Source: Astropecten irregularis
Lineage: Eukaryota; Echinodermata; Asteroidea; Paxillosida; Astropectinidae
Direction: 5' to 3'
Length of the DNA: 64,000 bases
NCBI GenBank assembly: GCA_963971285.1
Contig: OZ020254.1
Location: forward strand, 310,001-374,000
Under the pieces are notes generated by a model. It saw only the letters and a list, made by a program, of their open reading frames with translations. It did not search any database and was not told the origin of the DNA. The position numbers and the translations under genes are program-made. Positions within the stretch are counted from its first letter, which is position 1; each line of letters opens with the position of its first letter. Below are positions 15,001 to 30,000 of this stretch, piece after piece.

Positions 15001-18000
15001 TAGGATACTATATCGTTTATGCGTGAAGAAACTGTATGAGATGATTAATGTTAGAAAGATCAAACCATAAATATTTAAAGCTTGGAGTTAGAAAGTCCTG
15101 ATTATTTGATGCGAAGGTTATACCTGTCTAATATCAGAGAGAAGACTTTATAGGCTGGAACCGAACCTACTTTGGGGGATGTCATCAATTTCGAGAATCT
15201 TCGTACAGCACGATGCTTCTAAATTTATTCTCACCGTGAATTAAAGAAACGTCACGTACACAGCGTACTTTGTGACCTTAATTATATTTAACGAGGTCAG
15301 AATGGCTCAAGCACATAACGTGAAAAGTGAAAGTACGGCGTACTTCAGCAACTAATTGAGAACAGAACGGTATCAGTCTCAACTGTCATCTCAGGTTCTT
15401 CAAACTAAATTGACTTTGAATGGTTTTGACCTCATAAACCGTGAGCTCTTATAATGGCATTTAATTTTCCCAAGCAAATCTTACTTACTGTACACTAGTG
15501 GTTTTAAAAAATTAATCTACAGTAAACGACATCCGTGCGTCACAAACTTAAAGTACAATAGATACTGCCTTAAAATTATGTATGCAGTTTACACTGTTAG
15601 GGTGAAATCAATATAAGCTTTCATTTAAATTCAGAGAAAATGGCGTACTACAGAATATACTGTACATGTATGCATACATGCAGTACGCTATACATTATAC
15701 TTACATGTATGTACATGTAACTACCAAAGTGCAACAAAATCACCTCTAAAATAAGAATGAAAAACATCAAAATGCACAAATTCTCTTCATGTACAAATAG
15801 AAACCATTGTATTTTCAAATACGTGAACACGTTTAAAATGGAAAGGTTGTTCCAATTACAGTAATTCAACAAATTCAAATTTGTTTCAGATCTTTAGATG
15901 CAGAACCACTTTCATAATTGAACTAGGAACTTCTACGCTTTACACTAAAGCTAGGAACTTCCCAACTCTCTGTTTTTTAGAAAGTAATACTAACACAGAG
16001 GCCAGCGAAATACTATGAAGCTTGTCTGCTAGCGACATCAATAAATGATGAAATCCTCTATTTATAAGCACGACTACAAAATTCTCCTGGTGACAACTCT
16101 TTTGAGATTCTCTATTTATTTATTAATAATTCTTTTCTGAGAAGGTGTCACTGATGACCGCCACACAAGTCACTTCCAAGCAGCTACGAACAAGGAAAGA
16201 TTCCTTCCTCCGTGTTACAAGCAATGAAGTTCACACAAGATCTGACCCGTTAACAATTGCAAGGCGACGCATTAATTGTTGATGCTAGTCCTCTCATACG
16301 TACATGATTAATTGAGCGTTACCATGGAAATGACACAAATTAACAGGACTGAGGACAGCCAAGATAGATGAGAGGATTATATGAAGGAGATGGAACCCGG
16401 AAACGAAGAGAAAATATAATCAAGAACAAAAATCTGGGGGAGGGGACACGACCAAACTAAAAGGTCAATAATTGAACCTTCAAGCATGACAAGTACATAC
16501 GGGTATATATGTACTGTATCTCTATACATGTTATCAAGTTGAAATACATGTACATGTACATGTACAGGGCATGTAACATTTAAAACTATTTGTCTTAATT
16601 TGTGACAGGCCAGTGCACACAGTCACACTTTGGTATTTTCAGAAATACCAAAGCCTCGTAAGGCCGATGTTATTTTACAGATCACAAGTTTTCTGGGTTA
16701 TGTTTCTAGTTCACTAGTTCATACTTTGCATATATTCTACATGTAAATCTGCTCTAATTATACAATATTACATGTTCTAGGTGAATGGTACAAGTATGCA
16801 CTTGTAAATATGCACTTGTACATATGTAGACACAGTGGCCAACTGGTACATGTACATGTATGCACATGTACAATGCCAGACTCAGATCAATATATGTTCT
16901 TAAACAACAACAAACGTCAGATATTGATTGTGAGTAAGTCGCAGGGATGCCTTCTGTGCATCCATCATAAGTGTGGGAATTTAAGGAGCTGGCAAAATGA
17001 CATTTAATACACAGCAAGACACAATCTATAGGCATACATGGACAAATAGCTTGGATACGTATAGTGAAATAACTACCGGTATAAAGGCGAACAAATTCAA
17101 AAAGTTAAATTCATCATGGTACAGACTATATAAATACATGTAAATACAAAATAACTTTTTGCACTGAATTTTAGTTTTAAATACCAGCATTTTATACTTT
17201 ATTCCAGTTTTTATTACAATATACATTGTATACAAATTTGATTAGTCCTATGCAGGCATCTGAAATTAACTATTGCCCAGAATGCACTTACATACACGTA
17301 TGTACATGTATACGTACATGTACATGTACATCGTCACATTTACAATAAAGGTTAAGTAGTTTAAGACTAGAGTTAATTTGTTTGGCTTGCTGTTTATGGC
17401 TTTGCCATATGTTTACAGTAATTGCATTTACATTTTCAAAATACTGTACCTAAGTACATGTACAGGTACATGTATTTACATGTATAAACAAGGGGAAAAA
17501 GGGGTTATGGTACAATAACCATAACTGAAGCCACATACATGTACATGTACACTACAAATTAAAGTGCAATATGCATGTCCAGTACATTTATTATCATACC
17601 GGTATTCAGTACATACTGTATATATGTAATTACCCCTTTTAGAAAAAACTTACAATCATTACTTCACATTACACATTACACAAACTTCTCATCTTGACCA
17701 GCCACTTTCTAGGTGAGCCAACAAACTCATGCAGTTTAACCATAGAGCTATGATTTAACCAGGCTGGCATAGTAAAGAAGCACTGCCCTGGATCAATCTT
17801 GAACTTGAGTTAACTGTACATGTATGCCAGACCTAGTGTATTTAAATCAAGGCGTGACGTAAATGTCCCATTTTATGTTTATAATAATAATAATAATAAT
17901 AATCAGTTCTTCGAACGCATAATACCATTACATAGTCTATATGCGTATATACATAATTATTGTGGAATTTGACAAAAATATTTCAATTAACTTACTAATC

Positions 18001-21000
18001 ACCCATTAAAAAGGTGAGTTTTCAGCATGGATTTAAATTGACCAAAGTCTGTGGTGTGTCTTATATTATCAGGGAGCTTATTCCATAAAGTTGGTGCCAC
18101 TTTTTCAAAAGCCCTATCACCAAAAGTCTTGGATTTCACACGTATTTCAGAGAGAAGGTTTTTTGATTGTGAGCGTAAGTTTCGACCAGGTTGATAAGGC
18201 TTAATGAGTTCACTTAGATAAGAGGGGGCAATTCCATTAAGACATTTAAACACAAGTGTAATTACTTTAAACTTAATTCGGGATCTTATCGGCAGCCAGT
18301 GGAGAATGCGCAGGAGTGGAGTTATGTCTTCAAATTTCTTTTTACGCATTACAAGCCTTGCGGCTGCATTTTGTATGCGTTGCAGTCGAGTGAGCTGAGA
18401 ATCAGGAACTGCTAAGAGTAGACCATTATTGCCATCCAAATGACTAAATATGAATGCATGTACTAATTTTTCTGTGGTAGACCTGTCCAAAAGGTGTCGA
18501 ATTTTCCCAATCTTGTGTAGACCCAGAGCTGCTGATTTACAAATGTTATTAATATGAGTTTTCATACTAAGGTCATCATGTACAATTACACCAAGGTCAC
18601 GTGCTTTTGAAACTGACTGAACTGAAATATCTGAAACATTAACAGACAATGTTGAAGTAGAATTCTTACGAGATTTAAAGTGTAACACTTCAGTTTTCCC
18701 AATATTTAATTTCAGGCCGTTTCTCAGAGACCAATCATGGATTTTATGTAGACATAATTCAATTTGAGGAATAACTGCAGAAATATTGGTGCACTTTGGT
18801 ACTGAGACATAGATTTGGGTATGTTTATACAGCGCAACGTGAAATAAACAATCATCAACAGGGAACATCAATTTGGATTGAGCCAGCAAAGTTTCCTCTA
18901 AGGTAGAGATCACATGTAACCTAAGAAATTCCTAAGTGCTTTCTTTTTTAAACCAGGTCTCCTCAAGCACTACCACACAAGCCAGTGATACGCAACTTGC
19001 AAGCCAGTGGGTGCAATTTGGGGTTCACTTAACCTGTTAATTTTTTTTCATCATATTTGCAATATCTTGCTGGAATTTTAATAAGTAACATTTCCATCTT
19101 TTTTGTGATTTTCATTATTATGAATTTTGTATTGATCTTTTTTTCTTCAGTTGTTTGTCTGTTGTTGTGCCTGTCCTCAGTCTCTCCATGTTGTGGGCCT
19201 GTGTGCCTGTTCAGGGTTTCCCTCTTGCAATGCATGTCTTTTGAATGTTCTCTGTGCAATAAAGGTAATAAAATACAGGCAGAGGTGTGCAAGTACGCAC
19301 TGTGCAGGGAGGCAGAATACAGCCTCTTTGCATCCTCCATGGGGAATAGTAAACAAGAGAAAGAGAAGGGCGGGGCTTCTCTTTGCATGAATGCTCCCCA
19401 GACTGCCATCCAGAATCCACCCACAGGTGAAATGTTGCTCAAGCACTACCTTGTCCTCCCCCCTATCTCCTGAGTAAATGAGTGCTAGATTCATTAATGT
19501 TTCAGGGACCCTGGATGACTGTGAGGATGCTCCTTTCAGCCTGTCTCCTGTCGGTGCCAGAATCTTCCACCTGGGCCGACTTCCACTCTCAGAGAGGAAT
19601 TTCATTAAATTAAGATGCCAAGGTGACTGCAAGGTCCCCTCCAGGGATGGACCGTTTGTCAGAAGAAAGAGAGGGGGTTGGGGGAGGTTGTTGGATGGAG
19701 TCTAGCAATTGGCAGAGGAAGAGCAGATGGTCCTTTTGATTCTGTTTTATTTCATTTTATTTTAAAGTTTTATCGGCAATAAAATGTAAGATCTACTGGT
19801 GCATTATGGGCCTTTTTGTTTCATGAACGCGATCAGTGATCCGGCGCTCAAAAGCTGCTCTGGATCGCATGTTAGCGAATCCTGCTTGCGACATGGATTT
19901 GTAAGATCAAATATGGAAACCAATATCTGCGGCGAAACTAACAGGCTCTAGATGCAAGTGAATATTTGGATAGATTGTCAAGTGCAAATTTTGTCACACA
20001 ACGTGAAACTTGCATGAGACAGATCGGTAAAGATGAAGAATTTTTAAACTAATAACAGATAAGTACTTAATAAAAAAAAAATTCAAATCTTCAGAATCTT
20101 TTTTTAAATGAGGGAACTGGACTACCAGACAAGTGGCCTCCCACTCAAGCCCTTGAATTTCATTAAAGTTGGTCTGTGCTGTATGACTGAACTAGGCCCT
20201 CGAGGGACTCTTTGTCAAAGGAGACTGGTGGACGGAGTCTACAGTGTAACTGTAAGCACAGGATAAGGTCTCTGATTCCATTCTTTTTTCCATTTTTTTA
20301 GGGGGGGGGGGGCGAATTGAGTACGTGACCCAAGTGATTTGTACAATGCGATCATTGCATTTTCTATGTGGATCGGTTTGCGGAAACACCATATAATAAT
20401 CGTTCGTACTTTTGCACTTCTATATCGTTCGCACTTCTCGCAATTAGGTCTCTTGCATTTTCCTCTTTAAAATTGACAGAAATGCACATCACGTACACGT
20501 AATCCGCCGGCTTTGCTAAAAGCCAAGAACTCACATTGGCCGGCACTTCCTGTTTTGCCATTCAGACACTGTTCCCGTCTCTTAAAAAATTGAGCAGGCC
20601 CTTGACGGGTTCGTTCATGAACAGCACAAGTAATTGTTCATTAATTTTAATTTAAACCAAATGACAAAGTAGAATGTCTGTGAACATTTCATGTTAAAGG
20701 GAAATGGGGCATTTTACAATGTTCATTTTTTAGATAGATGACGAATTAAAACTGTTTGGGGTTTTTCATGAGACAGAACTGTACTTGAAACTGCACATAG
20801 TGCACAAAATCCCTCTTAACGAAACTCTTAAAGGTACAGTACAGGATCTGTAACATACCCAAACAGAAATGCTTTGTCAGCTGTTAGCGAGAAATCCTTA
20901 CATAGTTTGCAAAGTGCAAAACTGAAATTCTGACATGGTTTGACATCGATGCTGCATGTTTAAAATTTGGGCAAAAATCCATGTTCCCTGTTCATTTCAA

Positions 21001-24000
21001 TAGCGCTGTGCACTTGCGCTAAAAATAGCACCGAACCTCAGACAAACATTGCAACCGTCCATGGATGCAAACATGTGGTGAGTGGGGGTATGTGTGTGCA
21101 TGCATGCATGTTGTGACGTCATTAGTGCGGAACGCTATTGAAAATAACTGTGTTAGGAAAAACATTCAACTTTCATTTTAATCTTCTAAAAAGTTGCGTG
21201 GAATACAAATCATGTGTCTAACTAAACTGTACATTTTCATGACTGTTCATACAGAACCTGTATTTTATTTTGTACTTTGTACATGTATGTATACAGTATA
21301 CACGGGTACATATGTACTGAAGATAGATCTACTATAAAACAACATGAATCATGACATTCTATGAGTATGTGTCATCTATCTACATGTATGTACAATGTGT
21401 GTGCTGCTCCGATTCAAAGCCAATAAAAACAGCAATTTACCAAGTCCAAGGTCTTTCATGGATGGAAGATCAGCATTTTATTATCTGCTAAAAGGCCAGA
21501 CTCGATACGATGGTAATGTGGTGATACATACACGATAGAGTGATCTGGTTCAAATGGGAGCAATTTCAATTTTGCTCTAGAGATCGTTCATTAGTACACA
21601 AGAATAATGTGATTGTCTCCACAAAGATTCAAATTTGGGTATGGCGCATGTATACTGTGTATTATAAATACTGTACTGTAGGACTTAAACTAAAAATTTA
21701 ATTTCAAATTCTGGCTATTTGGGCTACATTTTCATTTCTTTCTTTCCTTTTTTTTGTACAGTTTAATGTCCCTGACTACATGCATCTTTTGAAAAAGCTT
21801 TTGAATATCTGTGTAAAAGTTTACTACAATGAGGCAAAACAATGCACTGTAACAATCTAGTTGCTGTACCTGGCTGAGGTCTCCAGGAGATTCCCGCCAA
21901 AATGTGTTTACAGTTCCAAGGATTTATGACAATAATCAGAGAAGGAATCGTTTCATATGACAGTGATTCAAGAGTACATTTTGCAATGCCAGTGTGAGAA
22001 AAGACAGACCTGTATATATTAAACATCAAACATGCTAAACAGGGTTCTAGCCAGACCAATTTTAGTGGTGGGCTCTAGAAATGAAGTTGAGCCGTGTGGT
22101 GAGAAAAATGCAGTGCAACATGATCAAGGTCCAGGGCCAACATTTCCACCGTTCCGACGGCAGCACCATTTAATGGTACAATGTATAAAGCTACATTTTA
22201 AGGACTGATATTCAATGAATTTCAGGTGTATAACAGAAAAGAGTGAACTTTTATTCAGGAATGTGATCAAAATTCACAATATATTATTGGCAATAATATT
22301 GGCAATACTTTTATTCACTCTGCGGAAATTCGTGCTGGGCGGCAGAGTTTATTTTAGACCTAAGTTCTGGGCGCAAATTTCCAGTGCCGGGCTGGCCCGC
22401 CCTGCGCCGCCCACCGTGGCTAGAACCCTGATGCTAAAAGTAGGCCTACATTTTGTCTGCATTTCGTTAACGTTCAAGTTGAGATCAAGTCGACGTACAT
22501 CATGTACATGTACGTTGTGCAATTTTGCAAATTTGCGACGACTCCTCGGGTTGGCGGCATGCGTGGCTGGATCTATCAATAACCGACTCTGGTGCCCAGT
22601 AATTGAGAGTAAGCATCAAAGTTCAGAGCAGACTGCAAGGCCCCGATGACGTGAATGCATCTTCAGGGCCTCATTTCAGGACTCTGCTAACTGTAAGCCT
22701 TCGAATCGGCACTTAGGCTAGGAGGAAAATCCAGTGCTTATGAGCTCTATACAGCCTGTACTTGTTTGTCCTGGATTACTGAGGATTTTCGGTTGTAGGC
22801 CTGTGTACTTTATGGAACTTGCACTTTCTCATTTGCTTGGCTCATGTACAAATTAGGCCATAACCATAGACACGTACATGTAGGTAAGGAAAGACGATAA
22901 TAAGTGCAGTGAAATCTTGGGTGAGCAGTCAGAAAGCAGTGCTCTCCATGTAATTGGACGAGGTTCCTTCTTACAGAACATCATTGAAACCACAAACCAG
23001 GTGGAAAAATCAATTGTGACTGCATCTTCAGCATTTTAAAGTACGTGTACAGGTGGATGGCCATAACAGGAGATGTATAAAGGTACATGTATACATGTAC
23101 ATAGTACATGCAAGCAAGGCAAGACGATCATAAGTGCAGTCAGCAGTGAATTCTTGGGCCATTGGAGAGCACCGAGAAGTCAGACAGTGCTCTCCATGTA
23201 CATGTACATGTAATCAGGAAGGTCTAACATCATTGCGACCAGGTGAAAGAATCAATGGTGACTACATCTTCAGCATTAAGTATGTGTACAGGTGTCAGGT
23301 GTACCCTGTACATGTGTCCATAACATGAGATGTATTTAAAGGTATGCACATACAGGCAAATCTGTGATCCTTAATTTTCATTTCTAAAGTCTTCGGCCCC
23401 CACAAAATGCAGACATTATTCTGTTGCAAAGTGAACAGGACCTGAAATAACAAGCATACACACACGTGTACATTTACCTTGAAGAGATAGACACTTGTCA
23501 TAGACCTCAACTGGCACAAGTGAGCTACAAGACTTGATTGTCCTAATTTTCAAATGCCACAGGTGTACTGTACTAGCTTTCTATGGTACTGGCTGAGGCT
23601 CTGCTTCCCATAGAGTTCTGAATTATTTCAAGTTCGACTGGTCGAGGCATTGGGGCCTAGTTGCGGGGTGCGAGCGGTATGGAGGTGCGAGCGGTGTAGA
23701 GGTGCGAATGTGCCAGCGATTATTGGATGGCGTTTCGGCAAACCGATCCACATAACAATTGTCACCTTATTTCTTATTTATATTTATTTTTATTTAATTA
23801 ATTTCTGTCTGGAGAACCCCTTTGCTTTATCCTTATGAATTATGGTTATTGTTTGTATTTTCTATTATTTATTTATATTATTTGTTTATATTATTTATGA
23901 TTATTTATTTCAATTATATTTATTTAATTCAATTAGTCTGGAGAGCCCCTTTGACAGGAATATTTCCTTTTGGGCAATCCTTCGGGAGCTGATTGGATTA

Positions 24001-27000
24001 TTATGTAGTTATTATGTATTTGTTTTGTCCTGTTCTATATTGAAAGTGTTAATTGTTCTCGTGCTTTGTAACTTGTTCTTCCCGAGAAATGAAATAAATA
24101 CTAAATACTAAATACTAAAAGTTATAGCAAGAATTTTGAACAGGGCTTCTACATTTACCTCTTTAAATGCAAAGACCATGCTGGTTGCCCTTAAGTAGGT
24201 AAATTATGTCTAGGGTGCCAACATTACCAAAACCAAGAAAAACTAGATCCAAACGATGAATTGTACATTTGCCTGGATTTCCCTGAATGAGTTTTCAAGT
24301 TTTTAGAGACCAGCACCAACCAAACCAACCAAGCTTCCAGCAATGGACCGGTGCAACAGAGAGCAAATGATTGATAATGTCTGATGAGTGCCGATTATTC
24401 AGCAATTATTCTTCAATTATAAATCATTAACCAGCTGCAAATGTTCCAAACAAATTTGATGGATTTAAGTACATGTACGTGTTGCACCTTGTTACTCATA
24501 GACATTCTGACTGGTTTCATATTTACCGACTTTGGCACATGGCAAAGAATCTTTTTGACACCATGCACAATAGCGATCCAAACTAATGATGTCACACGAG
24601 TGATTTGGCCAGCGCGCTCATACATACAAAATTCCCGGATGTCAGACAAACTTCTCATGCATGCACACACATATGCACACCCACCACACGTTTGCCATGG
24701 TTGCAATGTTTGTCTGAGATCCGATGTGCTATTTTTGGCGCAAGTGCGGAGTGCTGTTGCATATACCGGTATGTACATCAGCAAACGACACCAGAGTATA
24801 GTGTACACACTACACACAGACAGTGCAGGAAGCTTTTTTCATGATTGACTCAATTTGGCATCTTGTATGCCAAACAGAGTCTGGTGTCTCCTGTACTACA
24901 TGTACAAGCAAAGCAGACATTGTTTTGTGACAGACTTATTTTTGGGGGGACCGACTCCAGACCGAGTCATCAGTGCAGTTTCTTGATATGTGCACGTATG
25001 AGGCAGACACATCATACATATCATGTACATGTATAATTTGTACATTGTACACAATGCCTGTGAGACAGGTTGTCATGGTGACATATGTTCAGACAAATTT
25101 TACCCTCTTCCATTGATATGCATAATGTAGAGTACATGATAAAAGTGCAGAAAGATGAATTCTGTTGCCAACATGTGTGTGTGAATTCATGCATGCATGC
25201 ATACAAATGTGACAATGTAACAACTGAACAAGGATGCTTCCAAATAAAATACCAAGGTACAGGTCTACATTTTGTACATTTACATATTGTGCATTTCATA
25301 TCAGGCCGGCATGTTTCAGGCATGAGATCAGTGATCCTGCACGCAAAAGCTGCAAGTATCCAAGATTTAAGACTCAGAATCCGAAAATAATTTACAGTCC
25401 TGAACTAGGCTGAAGTAATAAGCATCCACTTCATCATTTTACAATTTAAGAATTTAGTCCTTTCGGAACTTACAAGTTTCTCACTTTTTCCTCATAACCT
25501 GATCATGTGAAATGCTTTCAGATGAGGTTTGTGTATTTGACTGAAATAAAGATGAACTGGAAAGAGTTAAATGACAGGATTTCTATGTAACGTTAGAGTA
25601 TTCCAGATTATTGATTTCACCTACATGTACGTTTTTTTTTTTTATGTGCGGCCTGTTACAATTCCATAAAAACGGGGATCTTCTGTGAATTTTAACCACC
25701 CTTAGGCAGAATACTCACAACAGGAAAGTGAGGGGAAAATAAAGTAACCTTTCTGCTTGTTATGTTCATGTGCTTACATTTTAGCTCTCTATGTTTCGTA
25801 TATATATATGCAGACTCTGCAAATGCTGGACCGGTAGGCCCTACTGCTGTACAAGTGTTAAGGCAATGTGTGAATTACACGCTTGGACTGATCAAATAAA
25901 GGTGACACAACATAATCACTTCCCTTCCTATACTCTGCTGCCTGTACGTGTACATCCAAGGCCGGCTAAAAGGGTACTGTAAGCCTGACGCATGAAGGAG
26001 GCACATGTCCAGAAATGAGGGAGAACAATCTATTAATATAACACACTATATGGCTCTTATCATGTGTTAATAGAAATGTATACTTCCCGAGTCTTACTCC
26101 AATAATAGCGCTCCGCACTTAAATGCTAAAAATAGCACCGGATCTCAGACAAACATTGCAACCATGCAAACGTGTGTGGGGTGTGCGCGTGCATGTACAC
26201 TACGTGAAAACTATGTTTGTCTGACATCCTGGGATTTTGTGACATCATTAATGCGGAGCGCTTTTGAAACAAAACACATTCAGGAAACACATTGATGTTT
26301 CTACGCATCCTATGTGTTTCCTGAATGTGGTATTACATGTACATGTATACTCAGCTAATTAATGTACAATACACGTTCATGAATGCACTTGTACATAATG
26401 TATTGTATGCAAATGGTACTTGCACTTCATTATTTTTGTCATGACCATTGTTCATCAGACAAAATTGTTGCTTCATCATTTCCATTGTTACCTACATTGT
26501 ACATAATGCAAGATCTATACAGTACAACCTGACAGACAACCAATATTTGAAATGGTTGCAATTTAGGCACATTTTGTATTGTACATGTGTACTGTAGCCT
26601 GTAGGTTTTGTACACGTTTTATGTACGTGGACCATTAGTATGCTTACATGCATCAAACAACGTAATTAAAGTAATCAATAGTTATTGGGTATAATTATCA
26701 GCATGCAACCATTTTACCACCAGATGGAGCAATTTCATACATGTACATGTGCCACTCGGTCAGTTCACCAGTATGAGGCATACTGTACGGCTGAGTGACA
26801 GTGGCCACGTAATCAGTAAACCTGAACTACAATATCCAAATGATATTAGTTTTTGAAATTCACATTTTACTTCACAGAACATGTTGAGTTTATCCTCCTT
26901 AATTAAACTTAAACATGTTAAAGGTAATATCATACTTTGGTTTTTGTCAAAGAAGTACAGATTCATGGGCAAAAAATCAAGGAAGATACAGTCACACTCA

Positions 27001-30000
27001 TCTGTGAAAATTTCAGTCCCATGCGGTGCCCACTTTTTGAGAAAACAGTGAAAAACGGCCACAGTATTTCTTAAGTCTTTTCTCTTTTATTTTTGATCTT
27101 TTAAAACATGTACATGTACAGTGTAGGCCTGTAATGTGGACAGTTGGACACCACATCCCGATCCGGCCATTCCAGTGCACTAGGCCGGACTGGAATAACC
27201 AAAAATATTTCAGATTGTCACTGATTGTATAAGCGTACACTGTACAGGTACGTGTAGTCTTTGAACAAATCTTGAATCTTCAGTCCTGGCACCTGCTCTT
27301 ACAATCTAAATAATCTGAAGATGATCAGAATCATTCCGTTCTTTTGTATGTATGGGTTATTATATACCGGTAGTTAAAAATATATTTTCAATTGTACAAG
27401 TTTATTTTCACTGCCAACAGATCAGATTGTATCCGCAAGATCTGATAACGTATCCCGCAGGTGTATAAACTTCAACCAACCACTACAAAATAAAGGAAGC
27501 AAAATTCACGTTTCTGGGAAGTACATGTATACTGCAATTGACAAGTTAAAAAATATTTTAATTTACCATATATGCAAAAATTTGCAGGATATTATATTTT
27601 GACATTTCTTACAGTAGCTTTTAAAATGAATTTATCTGAACTGAGGGATATGGCATGACAGCATTTTCATACACTGTTCCATACGTAGGTCTAGTCCAAA
27701 ACCATCAAACTTTCATTGTCAACGTACTTCACAAATCCCCTTCTCATGCAAACAAGTAGTTTAGGAATTAAATAAATGTATGCCTTCCTAACTCCCAGCA
27801 TTTAATATACATAGCAGTATGCAGTTTAAATTACTTGCAAATTTAGAATCAAATAAATTTACAGCTCAATCCAATATAGATATCTGCAAATATTTGCATA
27901 GACCTACACGTACATGAGCATGTATATTTACAAAATAAATCAATTTTTAAAAGCCATATTGCAAGTCATGTAAATCTGTTCAGTATCTGGCATGCTGACA
28001 GACTTCTTTAAATTTATAAACACCCCAGTTTGAATTTCCCTGATTAAAGACGCTGTTGCTACATCATGGGCCCCCTATAATTTATAATTCAGGGCAAGTT
28101 ATACATGTATACACATGTACCTATTTTTGGGACAGCAGAATGTACAATGTACTGGTCCCTTTGTGTCATTCCTATCCATCATGTGATAGCAACAGTGTCT
28201 TTAGTCTGGAGAATTCAGGCTTTGATGTTTACGTACAGAGAAAGAATTCAGTATAATACCAGATTGTTCAATTTTAACTTGTGGAAAGGTGGAAGGCTTA
28301 GGGGCCTATAATCGCCTATTATCAATAGCACTGTAGAGTGTACATGTAGATCATAAATCATTGCAAGATGCACAGACTCAGTGCAGCACACCTTTAACTG
28401 AACATACAGATATTTTGACGGCTGGCAGAAGGATGAAGTGGCCGCATACATGTAACTGTCAGAATGTCAGTGACTTTGAAGGGCACAGTGACATTCAGGA
28501 GGGAAGGGAAACAAAGTAATATTACCAATAATAAGACCCCTCTATCGAGGAAATATATTCTTGTTGCTGAGAGTTGCTGAGAGTAAGAAAAGAAAAGACA
28601 AAACCCAGGCATGCCAGGAGGAAGAGATCACAAAAAGGGCCAAATTATAGTGAATTTGCAAATTACGTAAATTATGGAAAAGTCTTAAGTTTTGAATTTG
28701 ACTGTCCAAGGAAGTAAATGTAATTATACCTGAAGTCCGAGTCCTGATGGATGTCTATCATACGATTGTGAATGCATCTCATTTACAAGGCTAAAATAAA
28801 TGTGAATCCCTACAATCAAGTTATCAAATATCCGCTCTTTGATTTGACAAAAGCAAGCAAGACAAACGACCATCCTTGAGTATTCCATTACTGAGTGACC
28901 TGTACTGACATACGGTACATGTACAAATTGTATGTGTGTACATCTACAGGAATATTGTCATGACTGTACATGTACTTACTAATTACGGCAGCCGTACGTA
29001 ATATCCTTAATTCCATTACTCCAAGGTCGTCAGAAATTCATGTATTCACATATCTATTAGACAATGCAGTGCTTAAAAATCTGTTTTTGCAATGTACCTA
29101 TTAGCTAATTAATTATTTTTACAAAAAGGGTTTTAAGGAGACATGTAGGCCTAACGATTTACGAGAGTTTAATTAAAGTGAGCATTTGGGAGATATTTCC
29201 CTCAGATACACACAGGCCAACAAAATGGGGACCCTTTACAACATCAAAACCAAGAGACAGACTGACAGAGGACAGGCATGATTAACAGGCAAATAACTGA
29301 AGAATAGGATAAAATAATATTCCCAATAAAATTTGTTTTAAAAGATGGGAGGTGCTATTTATTAAAATTTCGGCAAGATATACTGTAGGAATATGATAAA
29401 AAAAATAAACATGTAAAGAGAACCCCGAATTTCACCTGTCAGAAGCTGGACGACAATAGCAAGATGACAGGAGGTGTGCAAGTGAACCAATCACTAAATG
29501 CCAACAGGCAGACAGCCCCAAACAGCAACAAATCAATTTAAAAAACTGACAAAAACGGAATATTTGAAGAAGAAAAAAGATAACAAAAATTGCATTTTTT
29601 TGTCTCTTCACACAAAGAGAAATGTGTTCATTGTCTGAACCTACCTGCACATGTGTAAACTGTATACACTTGTAAACCTGTAGAGCCTACATTGTACACC
29701 AAGTACACACAAGTTTCACAATCACAAAACGATACCAAGAGTACGTATTTAGTGTCAGTACCTGCATGAAGTTAAACATGCTTGTAACAGGTTTTATGTC
29801 CATTAAGTTAAATTGAGCATTTTATTACAAAGTTGAGCTACTTGCTCTACAAAAATATCAAGGAAGATACAGTACACAGTCACCTGTGAAAATTTCAGTC
29901 TCATATGGTGCCCACAGTGAAAACGGTGAAAACGGCCTCAGTATTTCTTAAGTTATTTCTCTTTTATTTTTGATTTTTTAAAAGATCAAAAAGATTTTGG

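Noticed and set aside
17999-18913. Host gene of 304 codons
   Set aside because: The sequence is the C-terminal part of a non-LTR reverse transcriptase with a LINE-type ATT tail.
24413-24848. 135-codon frames on both strands as a gene
   Set aside because: They cover a CAATAGCG MITE copy and microsatellite-like flanks, with no conserved motif or splice context.
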